Source: an uncultured Pelagibacteraceae bacterium
Lineage (GTDB): Bacteria > Pseudomonadota > Alphaproteobacteria > Pelagibacterales > Pelagibacteraceae
DNA length: 64,000 bases
Direction of reading: 5' to 3'
Assembly (NCBI GenBank): GCA_902585265.1
Contig: CACICY010000001.1
Coordinates: 1 to 64,000 of the forward strand
Made by a program: the position numbers and the translations under genes. The notes below the pieces were generated by a model. The model was not told the DNA's origin. It saw only the letters and a program-made list of their open reading frames with translations, and made no database searches. Numbering within the stretch: the first letter of the stretch is position 1; the number at the start of each line of letters is the position of its first letter. Positions 1 through 8,977 of this stretch are shown piece by piece.

Positions 1-291
1 CTTGGTAATCACATGGATCCTGGTGAAGAGCTTCCAGAAACAAAGGGTAAATTAGATCTTCTTAATTACGAGTTTTTACATAAGCGAAATATGTTATTTG
101 GTACTCCTGAATATGTAACAGATAAGATTAAAGAGCTTCAATCAGAGCTTAATCTTCAAAATCTTCAAGTTTGGTCTAATTTTCCGGGTGTTAAACATGA
201 AGATTGTATGAAAAGTATTAAGCTATTCACTGAAAAAGTAATGCCTAACTTTAAAGATGATCTAGATACTGAAGTTAAAAAAGTATCGTGA
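1..291 (+). CDS. LLM-class flavin-dependent monooxygenase, C-terminal part (cut by window edge)
   Basis: The reading frame is open from base 1, so this is the 3' end of a longer gene. The visible 96 or so residues match the C-terminal part of bacterial-luciferase-like flavin monooxygenases: a GTPEYVTDKIKEL helix (the usual 'GTP..V...L' segment), then a conserved strand ending in WSNFPG, then a helix ending in EKVMPNF. Family members use FMNH2 and O2 to oxidise small organic substrates. The stop overlaps the GTG start of the next gene by 4 bp (GTGA), so the two are translationally coupled and probably act in one pathway. The substrate cannot be read from this fragment. Confidence 0.75.
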   Translation, partial: LGNHMDPGEELPETKGKLDLLNYEFLHKRNMLFGTPEYVTDKIKELQSELNLQNLQVWSNFPGVKHEDCMKSIKLFTEKVMPNFKDDLDTEVKKVS

Positions 292-1988
292 TCAAGACCA
301 AGAATACCTTGACCGGTGGTCAAGCGGCAGTGAAATCCTTAAAAAAAGAAAAAGTTAAAAACGTATTTGGTTTAATTGGTTCAGCTACAATGGAGATGTT
401 TGATGCATTATATCATGAAAAGAAAATCAAGTTTATAGGTGTAAGAGACGAAAGAACTGGAACGCATATGGCAGATGGATATGCAAGAGCTTCTAATCAA
501 CCAGGTGTAATAATTGCCGGCCAAAACGGTCCAGGAGCAACTAATCTCGTTACAGGCATAGCACAAGCAAAAGCAGCATTTTCTCCTGTGGTATCTATTG
601 CAGGTTTATATTCTACTAAAGATAAGATGGAGGACGCCTTTCAAGGACTTGATCAACAATCACTTTTTGATCCTATAACAAAAAAAACATGGACAGTAAA
701 AAAGGCAAGTCATATACCAACAGCCTTTAAAGATGCTTTTAACCTTGCAATGTCACCACGCAGAGGACCAGTTTGTATAAACCTTCCAAGAAATGTTCTT
801 TCTGATACTTCAAAGTTTAAGATTAATGAAAATAAAAAATCTTATAAAGCTGAAAGTGACTTAAAAAGTAAAAAGAATTTAATTGATAGAACTATAAAAC
901 TTATTCTCAACTCAAAAAAAACAGTAATTGTTGCTGGAGGAGGAATAAAATATAATTCGAAATTTAAGTCTGTAACAAAGCTTGCTGAATTTTTAAATAT
1001 TCCAATTGTAACTGCAGCGGGACATGGAGATGCAATTCCCTTTAGTCATAAGTTAAATGCCGGACAAATGGGACCTAGAGGAAATATTGTTGCATCAAGA
1101 TTAGTCAAAGAGGCAGAGCTAATTATTGCAATTGGTACAAGACTTGGTTTCAATTCCACTTTCTATTCGTATGACAATATAAATAAAAACGCAAAAATTG
1201 TACAAATTGAGTTAGAAAAAACTATGATAGGAAGATACTTTCCAATTAATGTAGGTATTCATGGCGATGCTGCACTTGTGACAGATCAAATTTTAGCTGA
1301 ATTAAGAAAACAAAATAAAATTTTCAATTACAAAGAATGGACAAATAGCTTTTTATTAGAGAGATCAAAATTTCTTAAAGATAGAGATAATATAAAGTCA
1401 AAAAATTTTCCAATCCAACCGAACGGTCTATTCAGAGAATTAAGAAAAGTACTACCGAAAAATACTGCGATAACACTTGATGCTGGAACACTTTGTCTTC
1501 AAGCAACAGATGCTTTAGAATATTACAATCCTCCTTCCCTTTTCACACCCCTTGATTTTGGTTTAGTAGGCTTCTCATTTGCATGTGGTTTGGGAATAAA
1601 GGTTGCAAAACCTAATAAAACAGTTGTTAGTTTAATGGGTGATGGTGGATTTGGAATGACTATTTCTGAATTAAGTACAGCTGTAGAGCATGGCATTAAC
1701 ACAATTACAATTGTAATGAATAATAAAAGTTGGGGGGCAGAAAAAGCTTATCAAAAAGATTTCTATGGTGAAAGATATTTAGGAGCTGATATTCAAAGTC
1801 CTCCTTTTGATGAAGTTGCGAAACTATATGGTGCTAAAGGAATTAAAGTTAAAAAATTATCAGAAGTTAATGAGGCAGTAAAAAGTGCATTAAGAGTAAA
1901 TAAACCAGTTGTTATAGATGTTGATGTAGATCCAAAAGCGTTATACAGTTTTAGAAGAGATAGCTTTATACATAGAATTAAAAAATGA
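288..1988 (+). CDS. Thiamine-diphosphate-dependent enzyme (acetolactate synthase-like family)
   Basis: The 566-aa length and three-domain order (PYR, central, PP) are those of the acetolactate synthase/2-oxoacid decarboxylase superfamily. The activating glutamate is E55 in a GVRDERTGTHMADGYA segment, and the ThDP/Mg2+ motif begins GDGGFG at residue 451 and ends in NN near 478. It starts with GTG, coupled to the upstream monooxygenase. It is distinct from the true biosynthetic IlvB encoded near 41 kb, and no IlvH-type regulatory subunit lies beside it. With a monooxygenase, a hydrolase and an aldehyde dehydrogenase alongside, a decarboxylase or lyase step yielding an aldehyde is the simplest role, but that is inference. 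Confidence 0.85.
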   Translation: MIKTKNTLTGGQAAVKSLKKEKVKNVFGLIGSATMEMFDALYHEKKIKFIGVRDERTGTHMADGYARASNQPGVIIAGQNGPGATNLVTGIAQAKAAFSPVVSIAGLYSTKDKMEDAFQGLDQQSLFDPITKKTWTVKKASHIPTAFKDAFNLAMSPRRGPVCINLPRNVLSDTSKFKINENKKSYKAESDLKSKKNLIDRTIKLILNSKKTVIVAGGGIKYNSKFKSVTKLAEFLNIPIVTAAGHGDAIPFSHKLNAGQMGPRGNIVASRLVKEAELIIAIGTRLGFNSTFYSYDNINKNAKIVQIELEKTMIGRYFPINVGIHGDAALVTDQILAELRKQNKIFNYKEWTNSFLLERSKFLKDRDNIKSKNFPIQPNGLFRELRKVLPKNTAITLDAGTLCLQATDALEYYNPPSLFTPLDFGLVGFSFACGLGIKVAKPNKTVVSLMGDGGFGMTISELSTAVEHGINTITIVMNNKSWGAEKAYQKDFYGERYLGADIQSPPFDEVAKLYGAKGIKVKKLSEVNEAVKSALRVNKPVVIDVDVDPKALYSFRRDSFIHRIKK

Positions 1989-2572
1989 AATTAGAATTAC
2001 GTAAGTTTACTAAATTTGTAGATAAGACTTTTATTGAAGGTGGAAAAGAAGCTAAAGAACCAGTTTTGATGGTTTCTGTTGCTGCAGTTTTTAAAAATCC
2101 TTGGGATGGAAAAGGTTTTGTGGAAGACTTAAAACCCATTATTTTAGATCTGGCTCCTAAACTCGGAGATTTATTGGTTCCTGAACTTATAAAAGAAATA
2201 GGCTCTCCTGATAAAATATTAGCGTATGGGAAAGCAGGTGTGGTTGGACTAAATGGAGAAATAGAACATGCATCAGCATTTATTCATACATTAAGATTTG
2301 GTAATAAGTTCAGAGATGCTGTTGGAGGAACTTCTTATTTAAGTTTTACGAATACAAGAGGTCCGGCTGGATCAAAAATATCTATTCCAATGATGCACAA
2401 AACCGACTCTGGTTTAAGACCATATTATCTTACACATGAGTTTACAATTCATGATGCTCCATTTGATGATGAAATTGTTATTGCAATTGGTGGCGCTTCG
2501 ACAGGTAGAGCTCATGCAAGAACAGGTGATAGATACCAAGATATGAAGGAGATGGGCATTGATCCAAAATAA
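1985..2572 (+). CDS. DUF1185 / 'amino acid synthesis' family protein
   Basis: This 195-aa protein resembles the DUF1185 (PF06684) family, whose members are about 190-200 aa and are often labelled 'amino acid synthesis family protein' although no reaction is firmly established. Recognisable blocks are a YGKAGVVGLNGEIEHASAF segment, a GGTSYLSF strand and a C-terminal IAIGGASTGRAHARTGDR segment. No signal peptide or membrane segment is seen, so it should be cytosolic. Its ATG overlaps the preceding stop (ATGA) and the next gene starts 2 bp after its stop, so it is embedded in the catabolic operon. The family call is fairly secure; the function is unknown. Confidence 0.75.
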   Translation: MKLELRKFTKFVDKTFIEGGKEAKEPVLMVSVAAVFKNPWDGKGFVEDLKPIILDLAPKLGDLLVPELIKEIGSPDKILAYGKAGVVGLNGEIEHASAFIHTLRFGNKFRDAVGGTSYLSFTNTRGPAGSKISIPMMHKTDSGLRPYYLTHEFTIHDAPFDDEIVIAIGGASTGRAHARTGDRYQDMKEMGIDPK

Positions 2573-2574
2573 TA

Positions 2575-3348
2575 ATGATCAATGCAACAGACTCTAAAGG
2601 TACATTCTATAAACTAAACCAAAAAGAAGGAATTCCAATAGTATTTATTCATGGTGTAGGTCTTGATCATAATATATGGGATCCACAAATTAATGAATTT
2701 GATAATACAGTTTTAATTTATGATATCCTTGGACACGGTAGAACACCTTTAAATAAAGAAAAAATAAGTTTTGATGATTTTTCAGATCAAATTATTGATC
2801 TTATTGACGAATTAAAATTTAGTAAAATTCACCTTATTGGATTTTCAATAGGCTCTTTGATTGCAAGAAACTTTGCAACGAGATTTAGTGATAGATTGAA
2901 ATCCCTAACATTGTTGTGCTCAATATTTAATAGATCTGATAATGAACAGAAGATAGTAAATGAAAGGTTTGAACAGACAAAAAAAGATAAAAAACTGACA
3001 AAAGATGCACTCAATAGATGGTTTAATAAGGACTTTATTGAGAAAAATCCTCTAATTTCAGATAAAATTTTCTCAATACTTAACAATAATAATATGGAAA
3101 ACTTTATTAAAGTTTACTCGTTATTTGTAAATCACAAAGATAACGAAAAATTTGAAAATATTAATGTCAAAACACTTGTGATGACTGGAGAAGGTGATGT
3201 AGGCTCAACTCCAGAAATGTCTGATAATCTGAGTAAAAAAATTAAAAACTCTGAAGTAAAAATAATACCTGTAGGCAAACATCTATGTAGTATTGAATGC
3301 TCATATGATGTAAATAAAGCAATTAAAGATCATATACAAAATGCCTGA
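2575..3348 (+). CDS. Alpha/beta-fold hydrolase (enol-lactonase/esterase-like)
   Basis: A 257-aa alpha/beta hydrolase. The oxyanion-hole HG motif is at residues 26-27 (FIHGVGLDHNIW), the nucleophile elbow is G-F-S-I-G with Ser91, and a C-terminal GKH supplies the likely catalytic histidine in the order expected for PcaD-type enol-lactonases and related esterases. There is no signal peptide, so it is cytosolic. It overlaps the following aldehyde dehydrogenase gene by 8 bp. In context it probably hydrolyses an ester, lactone or ring-opened intermediate made by the upstream flavin monooxygenase; the substrate is unknown. Confidence 0.85.
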   Translation: MINATDSKGTFYKLNQKEGIPIVFIHGVGLDHNIWDPQINEFDNTVLIYDILGHGRTPLNKEKISFDDFSDQIIDLIDELKFSKIHLIGFSIGSLIARNFATRFSDRLKSLTLLCSIFNRSDNEQKIVNERFEQTKKDKKLTKDALNRWFNKDFIEKNPLISDKIFSILNNNNMENFIKVYSLFVNHKDNEKFENINVKTLVMTGEGDVGSTPEMSDNLSKKIKNSEVKIIPVGKHLCSIECSYDVNKAIKDHIQNA

Positions 3349-4822
3349 ATTAAAAAAATATAAAATGTTTATAGGGGGACAATGGGTTGACTCTGATACT
3401 AAAAGAACTTTTGAAACTTTAAATCCGGAGGATAATAAACCCTGGGCAGTTGTTCCAGAGGCAAGTGCTTCTGACGTAGATAAAGCTGTTCAAGCAGCTC
3501 AAAAAGCCTTTGAAGGAGATTGGCCTAAAATATTACCGCGTGAAAGAGCAAAGTTTCTAAGAGCTATTGGAAATAAGCTTAGAGATAACGCAGAATTACT
3601 TGGAAAAATTGAAACTATAGATACTGGAAAACTTTATAGAGAAACAAATAAACAAGCAAATTATATTGCTGAGTATTATGATTATTATGCAGGTATGGCA
3701 GACAAGGTCGAAGGCACAGTTCTGCCAATAGATAAACCAAATATTCAAGCCATAACTTCAAGAATACCTATTGGTGTTATCGCTGCGATTGTTCCATGGA
3801 ATTCTCAAATGTTTTTAACAGCTACAAAACTTGCGCCTGCTTTAGCTATGGGAAACACGGTGGTTATTAAATCATCAGAACTTGCTCCAGCAGTGATGTT
3901 TGAATTTGCACAACTTATTGAAGAAACTGGTATTCCTAAAGGAGTTGTTAATGTTATTACAGGATTTGGAGACCCATGTGGAAAGGCTTTAACTACACAT
4001 AATTTAGTTGAAAAAGTTGCTTTTACAGGAGGACCCGAAACTGCAAGACATATAATTAGAAATTCAGCAGAAAATTTATCAGAAGTAAGCTTAGAACTTG
4101 GAGGAAAAAGTCCTGTTGCAGTATTTGATGATGCTCATCAAGAAAATGCTATTAATGGAATTACTGCAGGAATATTTGGAGCTAGCGGACAGAGTTGTAT
4201 TGCTGGTTCAAGGTTATATATACAAAAAGGAATTTACGATGAGTTCCTTGATAAACTCACAAAAAGAGCTGAAAAAATAAAAATTGGCGCTCCTATGGAT
4301 CCAGATACAGAAATGGGACCATTAAGTAATTATAAACAATTAGAAATTATTGAAAAAAACATAAAAAAAACCACAGAACAAGGTGGAAAAATAAAGTGTG
4401 GTGGTGAAAGGCATCCATTTTCAAATGAGGGATACTACTTTCCTCCTACAATAATTGAATGTGATAATCATAATCTTCCAACTGCAGAAAACGAGCTTTT
4501 TGGACCAGTTTTATCTGTAATGAAATTTGATACGGAAAAAGAGGTAATAGAGAAAATGAACGATAATCAATATGGATTATCTTCTGGTGTCTATACAAGT
4601 GACTTCTCCAGAGGTCTAAGAGTTTCTAATGCAATAAGAGCAGGTATAACATTTGTAAATACTTATCGATTGATTTCTCCATCAGCACCTTTTGGTGGTA
4701 TTAAAGATAGTGGATATGGAAAGGAAGCGGGAATGGACTCAATTAAAGATTATACTAGAGTGAAGACAACTTGGTATTACACATCTGATGAACCAACTTT
4801 AGATCCTTTCTCTATAAGATAA
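3341..4822 (+). CDS. NAD(P)-dependent aldehyde dehydrogenase
   Basis: A 493-aa full-length ALDH-superfamily enzyme that oxidises an aldehyde to its acid. The general-base glutamate lies in LELGGKSP, the catalytic nucleophile is Cys286 in GQSCIAGSR, and the cofactor-binding PWNSQ and KSSELAP segments are present. The C-terminal APFGGIKDSGYGKEAG is the usual PFGG-SG-GrE signature. It overlaps the hydrolase gene by 8 bp and is the last soluble enzyme of the operon. It is consistent with removal of an aldehyde released by the upstream ThDP enzyme. It resembles the betaine- and hydroxymuconic-semialdehyde-type dehydrogenases, but the subfamily cannot be fixed by eye. Confidence 0.93.
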   Translation: MPELKKYKMFIGGQWVDSDTKRTFETLNPEDNKPWAVVPEASASDVDKAVQAAQKAFEGDWPKILPRERAKFLRAIGNKLRDNAELLGKIETIDTGKLYRETNKQANYIAEYYDYYAGMADKVEGTVLPIDKPNIQAITSRIPIGVIAAIVPWNSQMFLTATKLAPALAMGNTVVIKSSELAPAVMFEFAQLIEETGIPKGVVNVITGFGDPCGKALTTHNLVEKVAFTGGPETARHIIRNSAENLSEVSLELGGKSPVAVFDDAHQENAINGITAGIFGASGQSCIAGSRLYIQKGIYDEFLDKLTKRAEKIKIGAPMDPDTEMGPLSNYKQLEIIEKNIKKTTEQGGKIKCGGERHPFSNEGYYFPPTIIECDNHNLPTAENELFGPVLSVMKFDTEKEVIEKMNDNQYGLSSGVYTSDFSRGLRVSNAIRAGITFVNTYRLISPSAPFGGIKDSGYGKEAGMDSIKDYTRVKTTWYYTSDEPTLDPFSIR

Positions 4823-4825
4823 TTT

Positions 4826-5683
4826 TTGTCTGCGAAACATACTTTACTTATTTTATTTGTTGTATTTTTATTAGGAAGTGCATATCCAACTGGCAAGCTT
4901 GGGTTAAACGACACTATTCCACCAATTCTTTTTGGTTCATTAAGAATGGCTATTGTCTTTATTTGTTTAATTCCATTTTTTAAAATTCAAATAATAGACA
5001 AAAAATATATTATTCCCTTAATTGGGTTTTCATTATGTTTTGGTGTTGCAGTAAATATGTTTTTATATTTGTCTATAAATGCATCAAGTATACTTGCACC
5101 AATTACAATAGGAGCTCAACTTTCAATTCCTTTTGGAATAATATTAAGCTCAATATTTTTAGATGAAAAAATAAGTTATAAAAAATGGATATTAATTATG
5201 ATATCTTTTTTTGGTATTGTCATACTCGCATTCGACCCAAAAGTAGTAGAAGAAATAATAGGGTCTCTTCTTATTTGCGGTATGGCTTTTTTCTATGGGC
5301 TATCCCAAGTATTTTCGAGATATTTAAAAGAATTAGATGTTAAATTTACAAATACTATAATGAGCTTCACGGGATTTATAATTTTAATAATATTATCTGC
5401 AATATTTGAGGGAAATACCTTTCAAACAATAAAAAATATTAGTTTAGGAAGTTGGTTCACAGTTTTATATGCAGGAGCAATTATTTCTTTGCTTGGACAT
5501 TTAATGATGTTCTATCTTTATAAATTTTATCCTCTTGATATGGTATTGCCATTCTACGCTTTATTCCCTGTATTTGGTTTAATCCTTACTTTTTTTATTT
5601 TTGGAGAAATTCCATCTCTAATAACAGTAATTGGAGGAATAATTGTTATTACTTCAGTGTTTTTTGCTCAAAAAATGAGATAA
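4826..5683 (+). CDS. EamA/DMT-family inner-membrane permease
   Basis: A 285-aa, very hydrophobic protein with about ten membrane segments arranged as two EamA repeats, typical of the drug/metabolite transporter superfamily. The start is a TTG at 4826, only 3 bp after the aldehyde dehydrogenase stop; no upstream ATG in frame is available. It closes the operon that starts before the window and presumably imports the pathway substrate or exports a product. The direction and substrate are unknown; family members mostly move amino acids or other small metabolites. Confidence 0.85.
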   Translation: MSAKHTLLILFVVFLLGSAYPTGKLGLNDTIPPILFGSLRMAIVFICLIPFFKIQIIDKKYIIPLIGFSLCFGVAVNMFLYLSINASSILAPITIGAQLSIPFGIILSSIFLDEKISYKKWILIMISFFGIVILAFDPKVVEEIIGSLLICGMAFFYGLSQVFSRYLKELDVKFTNTIMSFTGFIILIILSAIFEGNTFQTIKNISLGSWFTVLYAGAIISLLGHLMMFYLYKFYPLDMVLPFYALFPVFGLILTFFIFGEIPSLITVIGGIIVITSVFFAQKMR

Positions 5684-5756
5684 TTTTCTCATTGAAAATT
5701 TAAATCAATAGGATTTAATTTTGTTTATATAAATTGTTAACAATTAGAGGGAACAT

Positions 5757-6947
5757 ATGAAAAAACTAGTATTAGCGATGTTTGTATTTGTTTCATGCTT
5801 TGCAACTAAAGCATATTCAGATGGACATGGCATTAAAATGGGAATTATTTTAGGATTTACGGGTCCTATTGAGTCCCTAACTCCAGCAATGGCTGCATCT
5901 GCAGAGCTTGCATTTAAAGAAGCATCAGATTCAGGTTCATTACTTGGAGGAAAGAAAATTTCTGTTGAAAGAGCAGACTCAACTTGTGTTGACTCAGCTG
6001 CTGCAACAGCTGCTGCAGAGGGTTTAATATCTGGTGGCGTAGTAGCAATTATGGGTGCTGATTGTTCCGGTGTAACCGGAGCTATTGCAACTAACGTTGC
6101 TGTTCCAAACGGTGTAGTTATGATTTCACCATCAGCTACTTCTCCAGGATTAACAGATCTTAATGATAATGGATATTTCTTTAGAACTGCTCCATCTGAC
6201 GCAAGAGGTGGTCAAGTATTAGCAGATATAACTAAAGATAGAAAAGTTAAAAGTATTGCAGTTACACACACTAACAACGACTACGGTAAAGGTTTAGCAG
6301 ATGTATATGTTGCAGCTGTTAAAGCTCATGGAATAAACGTAACAGTTGTTACAGCCCACGAGGAAGGTAAAGGAGACTATGGTGCTGAAGTTGCAACATT
6401 GGCAGCAGCAGGTGGTGATGCTTTAGCTGTGTTAGGTTATTTAGACCAAGCTGGCGGAAGTATCATTGATGGTTCATTAGACTCAGGTGCGTTTGATGTA
6501 TTTGTTTTATCTGATGGAATGATTGGTGACTCTTTAACTGACAGATTTGGAAATGATCTTAATAAATCATTTGGATCTTTGCCAGGATCAATGGGTAAAG
6601 GTGCTACAATCTTTAAAGGTGTAGCTGGTGGAGCAGGAATTGATTCATCTGGACCTTATACTTCGGAATCTTATGATGCTGCAGCTTTGATTGTACTTGC
6701 AATGCAAGCTGGTGGAAAAGCTGACAGAGCTACTGTTCAAGCAAATGTAATGTCTGTTGCAAATGCTCCAGGAGAAAAGATTTATCCAGGAGAATTGAAA
6801 AAAGCATTAGATTTACTTGCTAGTGGTAAAGCAGTTAACTACGAAGGAGCATCTAGTGTTGAATTTACCGATGTTGGAGAAGCAGCAGGTGCCTTTATAG
6901 AAAAAGAAATTAAAGGTGGTAAATTTAAAGACAAAAAACAAAGATAA
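5757..6947 (+). CDS. Branched-chain-type ABC transporter substrate-binding protein
   Basis: A 396-aa type-I periplasmic binding protein with an N-terminal signal peptide (Lys-rich start, hydrophobic core, cleavage near residue 22 after AYS). The mature start IKMGIILGFTGP and the later ISPSATSPGL and THTNNDYGKGLADVY segments are those of LivJ/LivK-like binding proteins. A GAGGGAAC ribosome-binding site precedes the ATG. It is followed by a strong terminator, so it forms a short transcript of its own. It faces the livM-livH-livF-livG cluster on the other strand, which lacks its own binding protein, and so is the likely partner of that transporter. The ligand is not deducible. Confidence 0.88.
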   Translation: MKKLVLAMFVFVSCFATKAYSDGHGIKMGIILGFTGPIESLTPAMAASAELAFKEASDSGSLLGGKKISVERADSTCVDSAAATAAAEGLISGGVVAIMGADCSGVTGAIATNVAVPNGVVMISPSATSPGLTDLNDNGYFFRTAPSDARGGQVLADITKDRKVKSIAVTHTNNDYGKGLADVYVAAVKAHGINVTVVTAHEEGKGDYGAEVATLAAAGGDALAVLGYLDQAGGSIIDGSLDSGAFDVFVLSDGMIGDSLTDRFGNDLNKSFGSLPGSMGKGATIFKGVAGGAGIDSSGPYTSESYDAAALIVLAMQAGGKADRATVQANVMSVANAPGEKIYPGELKKALDLLASGKAVNYEGASSVEFTDVGEAAGAFIEKEIKGGKFKDKKQR

Positions 6948-6961
6948 TACTTAATTATTTA

Positions 6962-6993
6962 ACTCCAGCGGTGAAAATCGCTGGAGTTTTTTT
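6962..6993 (+). terminator. Rho-independent terminator after the binding-protein gene
   Basis: A perfect 9-bp stem (ACTCCAGCG at 6962-6970 with CGCTGGAGT at 6979-6987) around an 8-nt loop is followed by a run of T. It lies 15 bp past the binding-protein stop and ends where the convergent LysE-type gene ends, so it insulates the two converging units. Confidence 0.93.
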
Positions 6994-7600
6994 ATCCTAA
7001 AATATTGATTAATACGTAAATACTAACAGCCGACATAAAGATAATTATTAAGATGTTAATAATTCTCCAAACTTTATTGCTATTCAAGTAATTAGATAAA
7101 AACTTAGATAAGTATCCTAACGTAAAAAAAAATATTATTGAGGAAAAAGTTGCACCAAATCCAAATGATAACTTTTGATTAATTAAAAAACTTTTCGAAA
7201 AGTTTCCTAAAAAAAATACAGTGTCAGAATAGACATGGGGGTTTAAATAAGTAAAACCTAGAGTTTTAATTATTATTGGGCCTAGACCTGCTGTTTGATT
7301 TTTTTGATTTATTTCAAAATTAGTATTTATACTTTTTATTTTTTTCCATACAAAATGTATTAAAAATAAAAGCAAAAGAATATTTAAAATTAGTTCAGCA
7401 AAAGGTGAAAAAAAACTTTCAAAATAGTGAAATAAGAATATTCCTAAAAAAATAAGAATGAAATCTGAAAATGCACAAATTGCACACACAATAAAAACGA
7501 ATTGTTTTTTTAAACCTTGCTCAATTACAAATATATTTTGAGCACCAATAGCTAATATTAAACTCAGTCCTGTAAAGAACCCTAAAATAAAAAAACTCAT
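6992..7600 (-). CDS. LysE/ArgO-type amino-acid exporter
   Basis: A 202-aa membrane protein with about six hydrophobic segments. The N-terminal half FFTGLSLILAIGAQNIFVIEQG contains the conserved GAQN/FV.QG signature of LysE/ArgO basic-amino-acid exporters, and a central LNPHVYSDTVFFLG matches the family NPH.YLD motif. It lies 6 bp downstream of the livM-type permease gene and is probably cotranscribed with that importer. Pairing an amino-acid importer with an exporter may provide overflow relief. Specificity is inferred only from the family. Confidence 0.85.
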   Translation of the reverse strand: MSFFILGFFTGLSLILAIGAQNIFVIEQGLKKQFVFIVCAICAFSDFILIFLGIFLFHYFESFFSPFAELILNILLLLFLIHFVWKKIKSINTNFEINQKNQTAGLGPIIIKTLGFTYLNPHVYSDTVFFLGNFSKSFLINQKLSFGFGATFSSIIFFFTLGYLSKFLSNYLNSNKVWRIINILIIIFMSAVSIYVLINILG

Positions 7601-7606
7601 TATAAA

Positions 7607-8977
7607 TTATTGTTTTATAATTTTTTCTGGAATTATTCCTTGAGGTCTAAATCTCATAATCAAAAGAAGCCCAATACCAACAAGCAAAAATCTAAAGTAT
7701 GGAGCACTATTAGTTAAATGAACTTTGATTTCATTTGTTTCAGGTAAATGAGCTGTAAATAAATTTATAAAGAATAAAGCAATTGGTGCTGCTTCTACCC
7801 ATAAAAACCATACAACAAACCCTCCTAGAATTGCTCCAAAATTATTTCCTGTACCACCGACAATTACCATGACCCAAATTACAAAAGTATATCTCATTGG
7901 TCTGTAGCTTCCTGGGGTAAACAGCCCATCATTCGTTACCATCATAGCTCCAGCAATACCAACTATTGCTGATCCTAGAATAAATATAAATAAATGTTGT
8001 TTAACTACATTTTTACCCATCGCACTTGCAGCTTCTTCATTATCTCTTATTGCTCTCATCATTCTACCCCAAGGCGAGTAAAGAGCTTTTTGTGTAATTA
8101 TTAATAAAATAATAACTACAACTAAAAACATGCCTGCAAAACATAGTTTTACATAAACAGATGAAGCATCAATTACTAACTGATTTAAAATATCTTGTCT
8201 CTCCGATAATGAATTTGCTAGATCTAATTTTGCTGAGTGAAATTTTTCTACTAAATTTATAAACCAAGGAGAAGTTTGTAGGTCAATTTCATAAGGGGCT
8301 GGTCTTTTTAATCCAATAACGTTTTTTACACCTCTTGCCAACCAATCTTCATGTTTAATAATAGAGACAACAATTTCAGCTATTAATAATGTAGCAATAG
8401 CTAAATAATCTGCTCTTAATCCTAAAGCAACTTTCCCTACAATAAATGCTAACCCAGCAGCAAAAAGACCTCCAACTATCCATGAGAATAAAACTGGTAA
8501 CCCAAGTCCTCCAAGAAACCCTGTCTTTGCAGGATCAACAGCTTCTATTTGTTCAATTGCAGGTCCAGCAATTATTTTTATTAGGATTAATCCAACTATA
8601 ATTATTCCAGCTATTAAATAATTTCTTTTTTTAGATTTTTGAATATTTTTTAAAATATACCTTGTAGAAAAAATCATTAATATGACGATTCCTAGACAAG
8701 TCATCATATTTACTCCACCCACACTCCAAGCTTCGGGGACAGGTGCTACAGATACTAATACTACTGCTAAACCTCCTAATGCTGTATAACCCATAATTCC
8801 AAAATTTATTAAACCAGCATAACCCCATTGAATATTTGCTCCCAATGTCATTACTGCAGAAATCATACAATAATTAAAAATTGTTAGTGCAATGGACCAA
8901 GACTGAAAGATACCAACTAAAATTATTAAAAGCATCATTATCGAATATGCTATAATTATATTTAAATAATTTCTCAT
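7607..8977 (-). CDS. livM: Branched-chain-type ABC transporter permease, LivM family (large form)
   Basis: A 456-aa polytopic permease; LivM proteins are usually 320-430 aa. The extra length is spread over a hydrophilic/helical insert near residues 110-150 and a segment near residues 210-280. The family core ADYLAIATLLIAEI and the cytoplasmic coupling loop RMMRAIRDNEEAASAMG are clear, and the C-terminal RFRPQGIIPE is typical of this family. It overlaps livH by 4 bp. It forms the transmembrane pore with LivH and is energised by LivG/LivF. The likely partner is the binding protein encoded convergently at 5757-6947. Confidence 0.88.
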   Translation of the reverse strand: MRNYLNIIIAYSIMMLLIILVGIFQSWSIALTIFNYCMISAVMTLGANIQWGYAGLINFGIMGYTALGGLAVVLVSVAPVPEAWSVGGVNMMTCLGIVILMIFSTRYILKNIQKSKKRNYLIAGIIIVGLILIKIIAGPAIEQIEAVDPAKTGFLGGLGLPVLFSWIVGGLFAAGLAFIVGKVALGLRADYLAIATLLIAEIVVSIIKHEDWLARGVKNVIGLKRPAPYEIDLQTSPWFINLVEKFHSAKLDLANSLSERQDILNQLVIDASSVYVKLCFAGMFLVVVIILLIITQKALYSPWGRMMRAIRDNEEAASAMGKNVVKQHLFIFILGSAIVGIAGAMMVTNDGLFTPGSYRPMRYTFVIWVMVIVGGTGNNFGAILGGFVVWFLWVEAAPIALFFINLFTAHLPETNEIKVHLTNSAPYFRFLLVGIGLLLIMRFRPQGIIPEKIIKQ

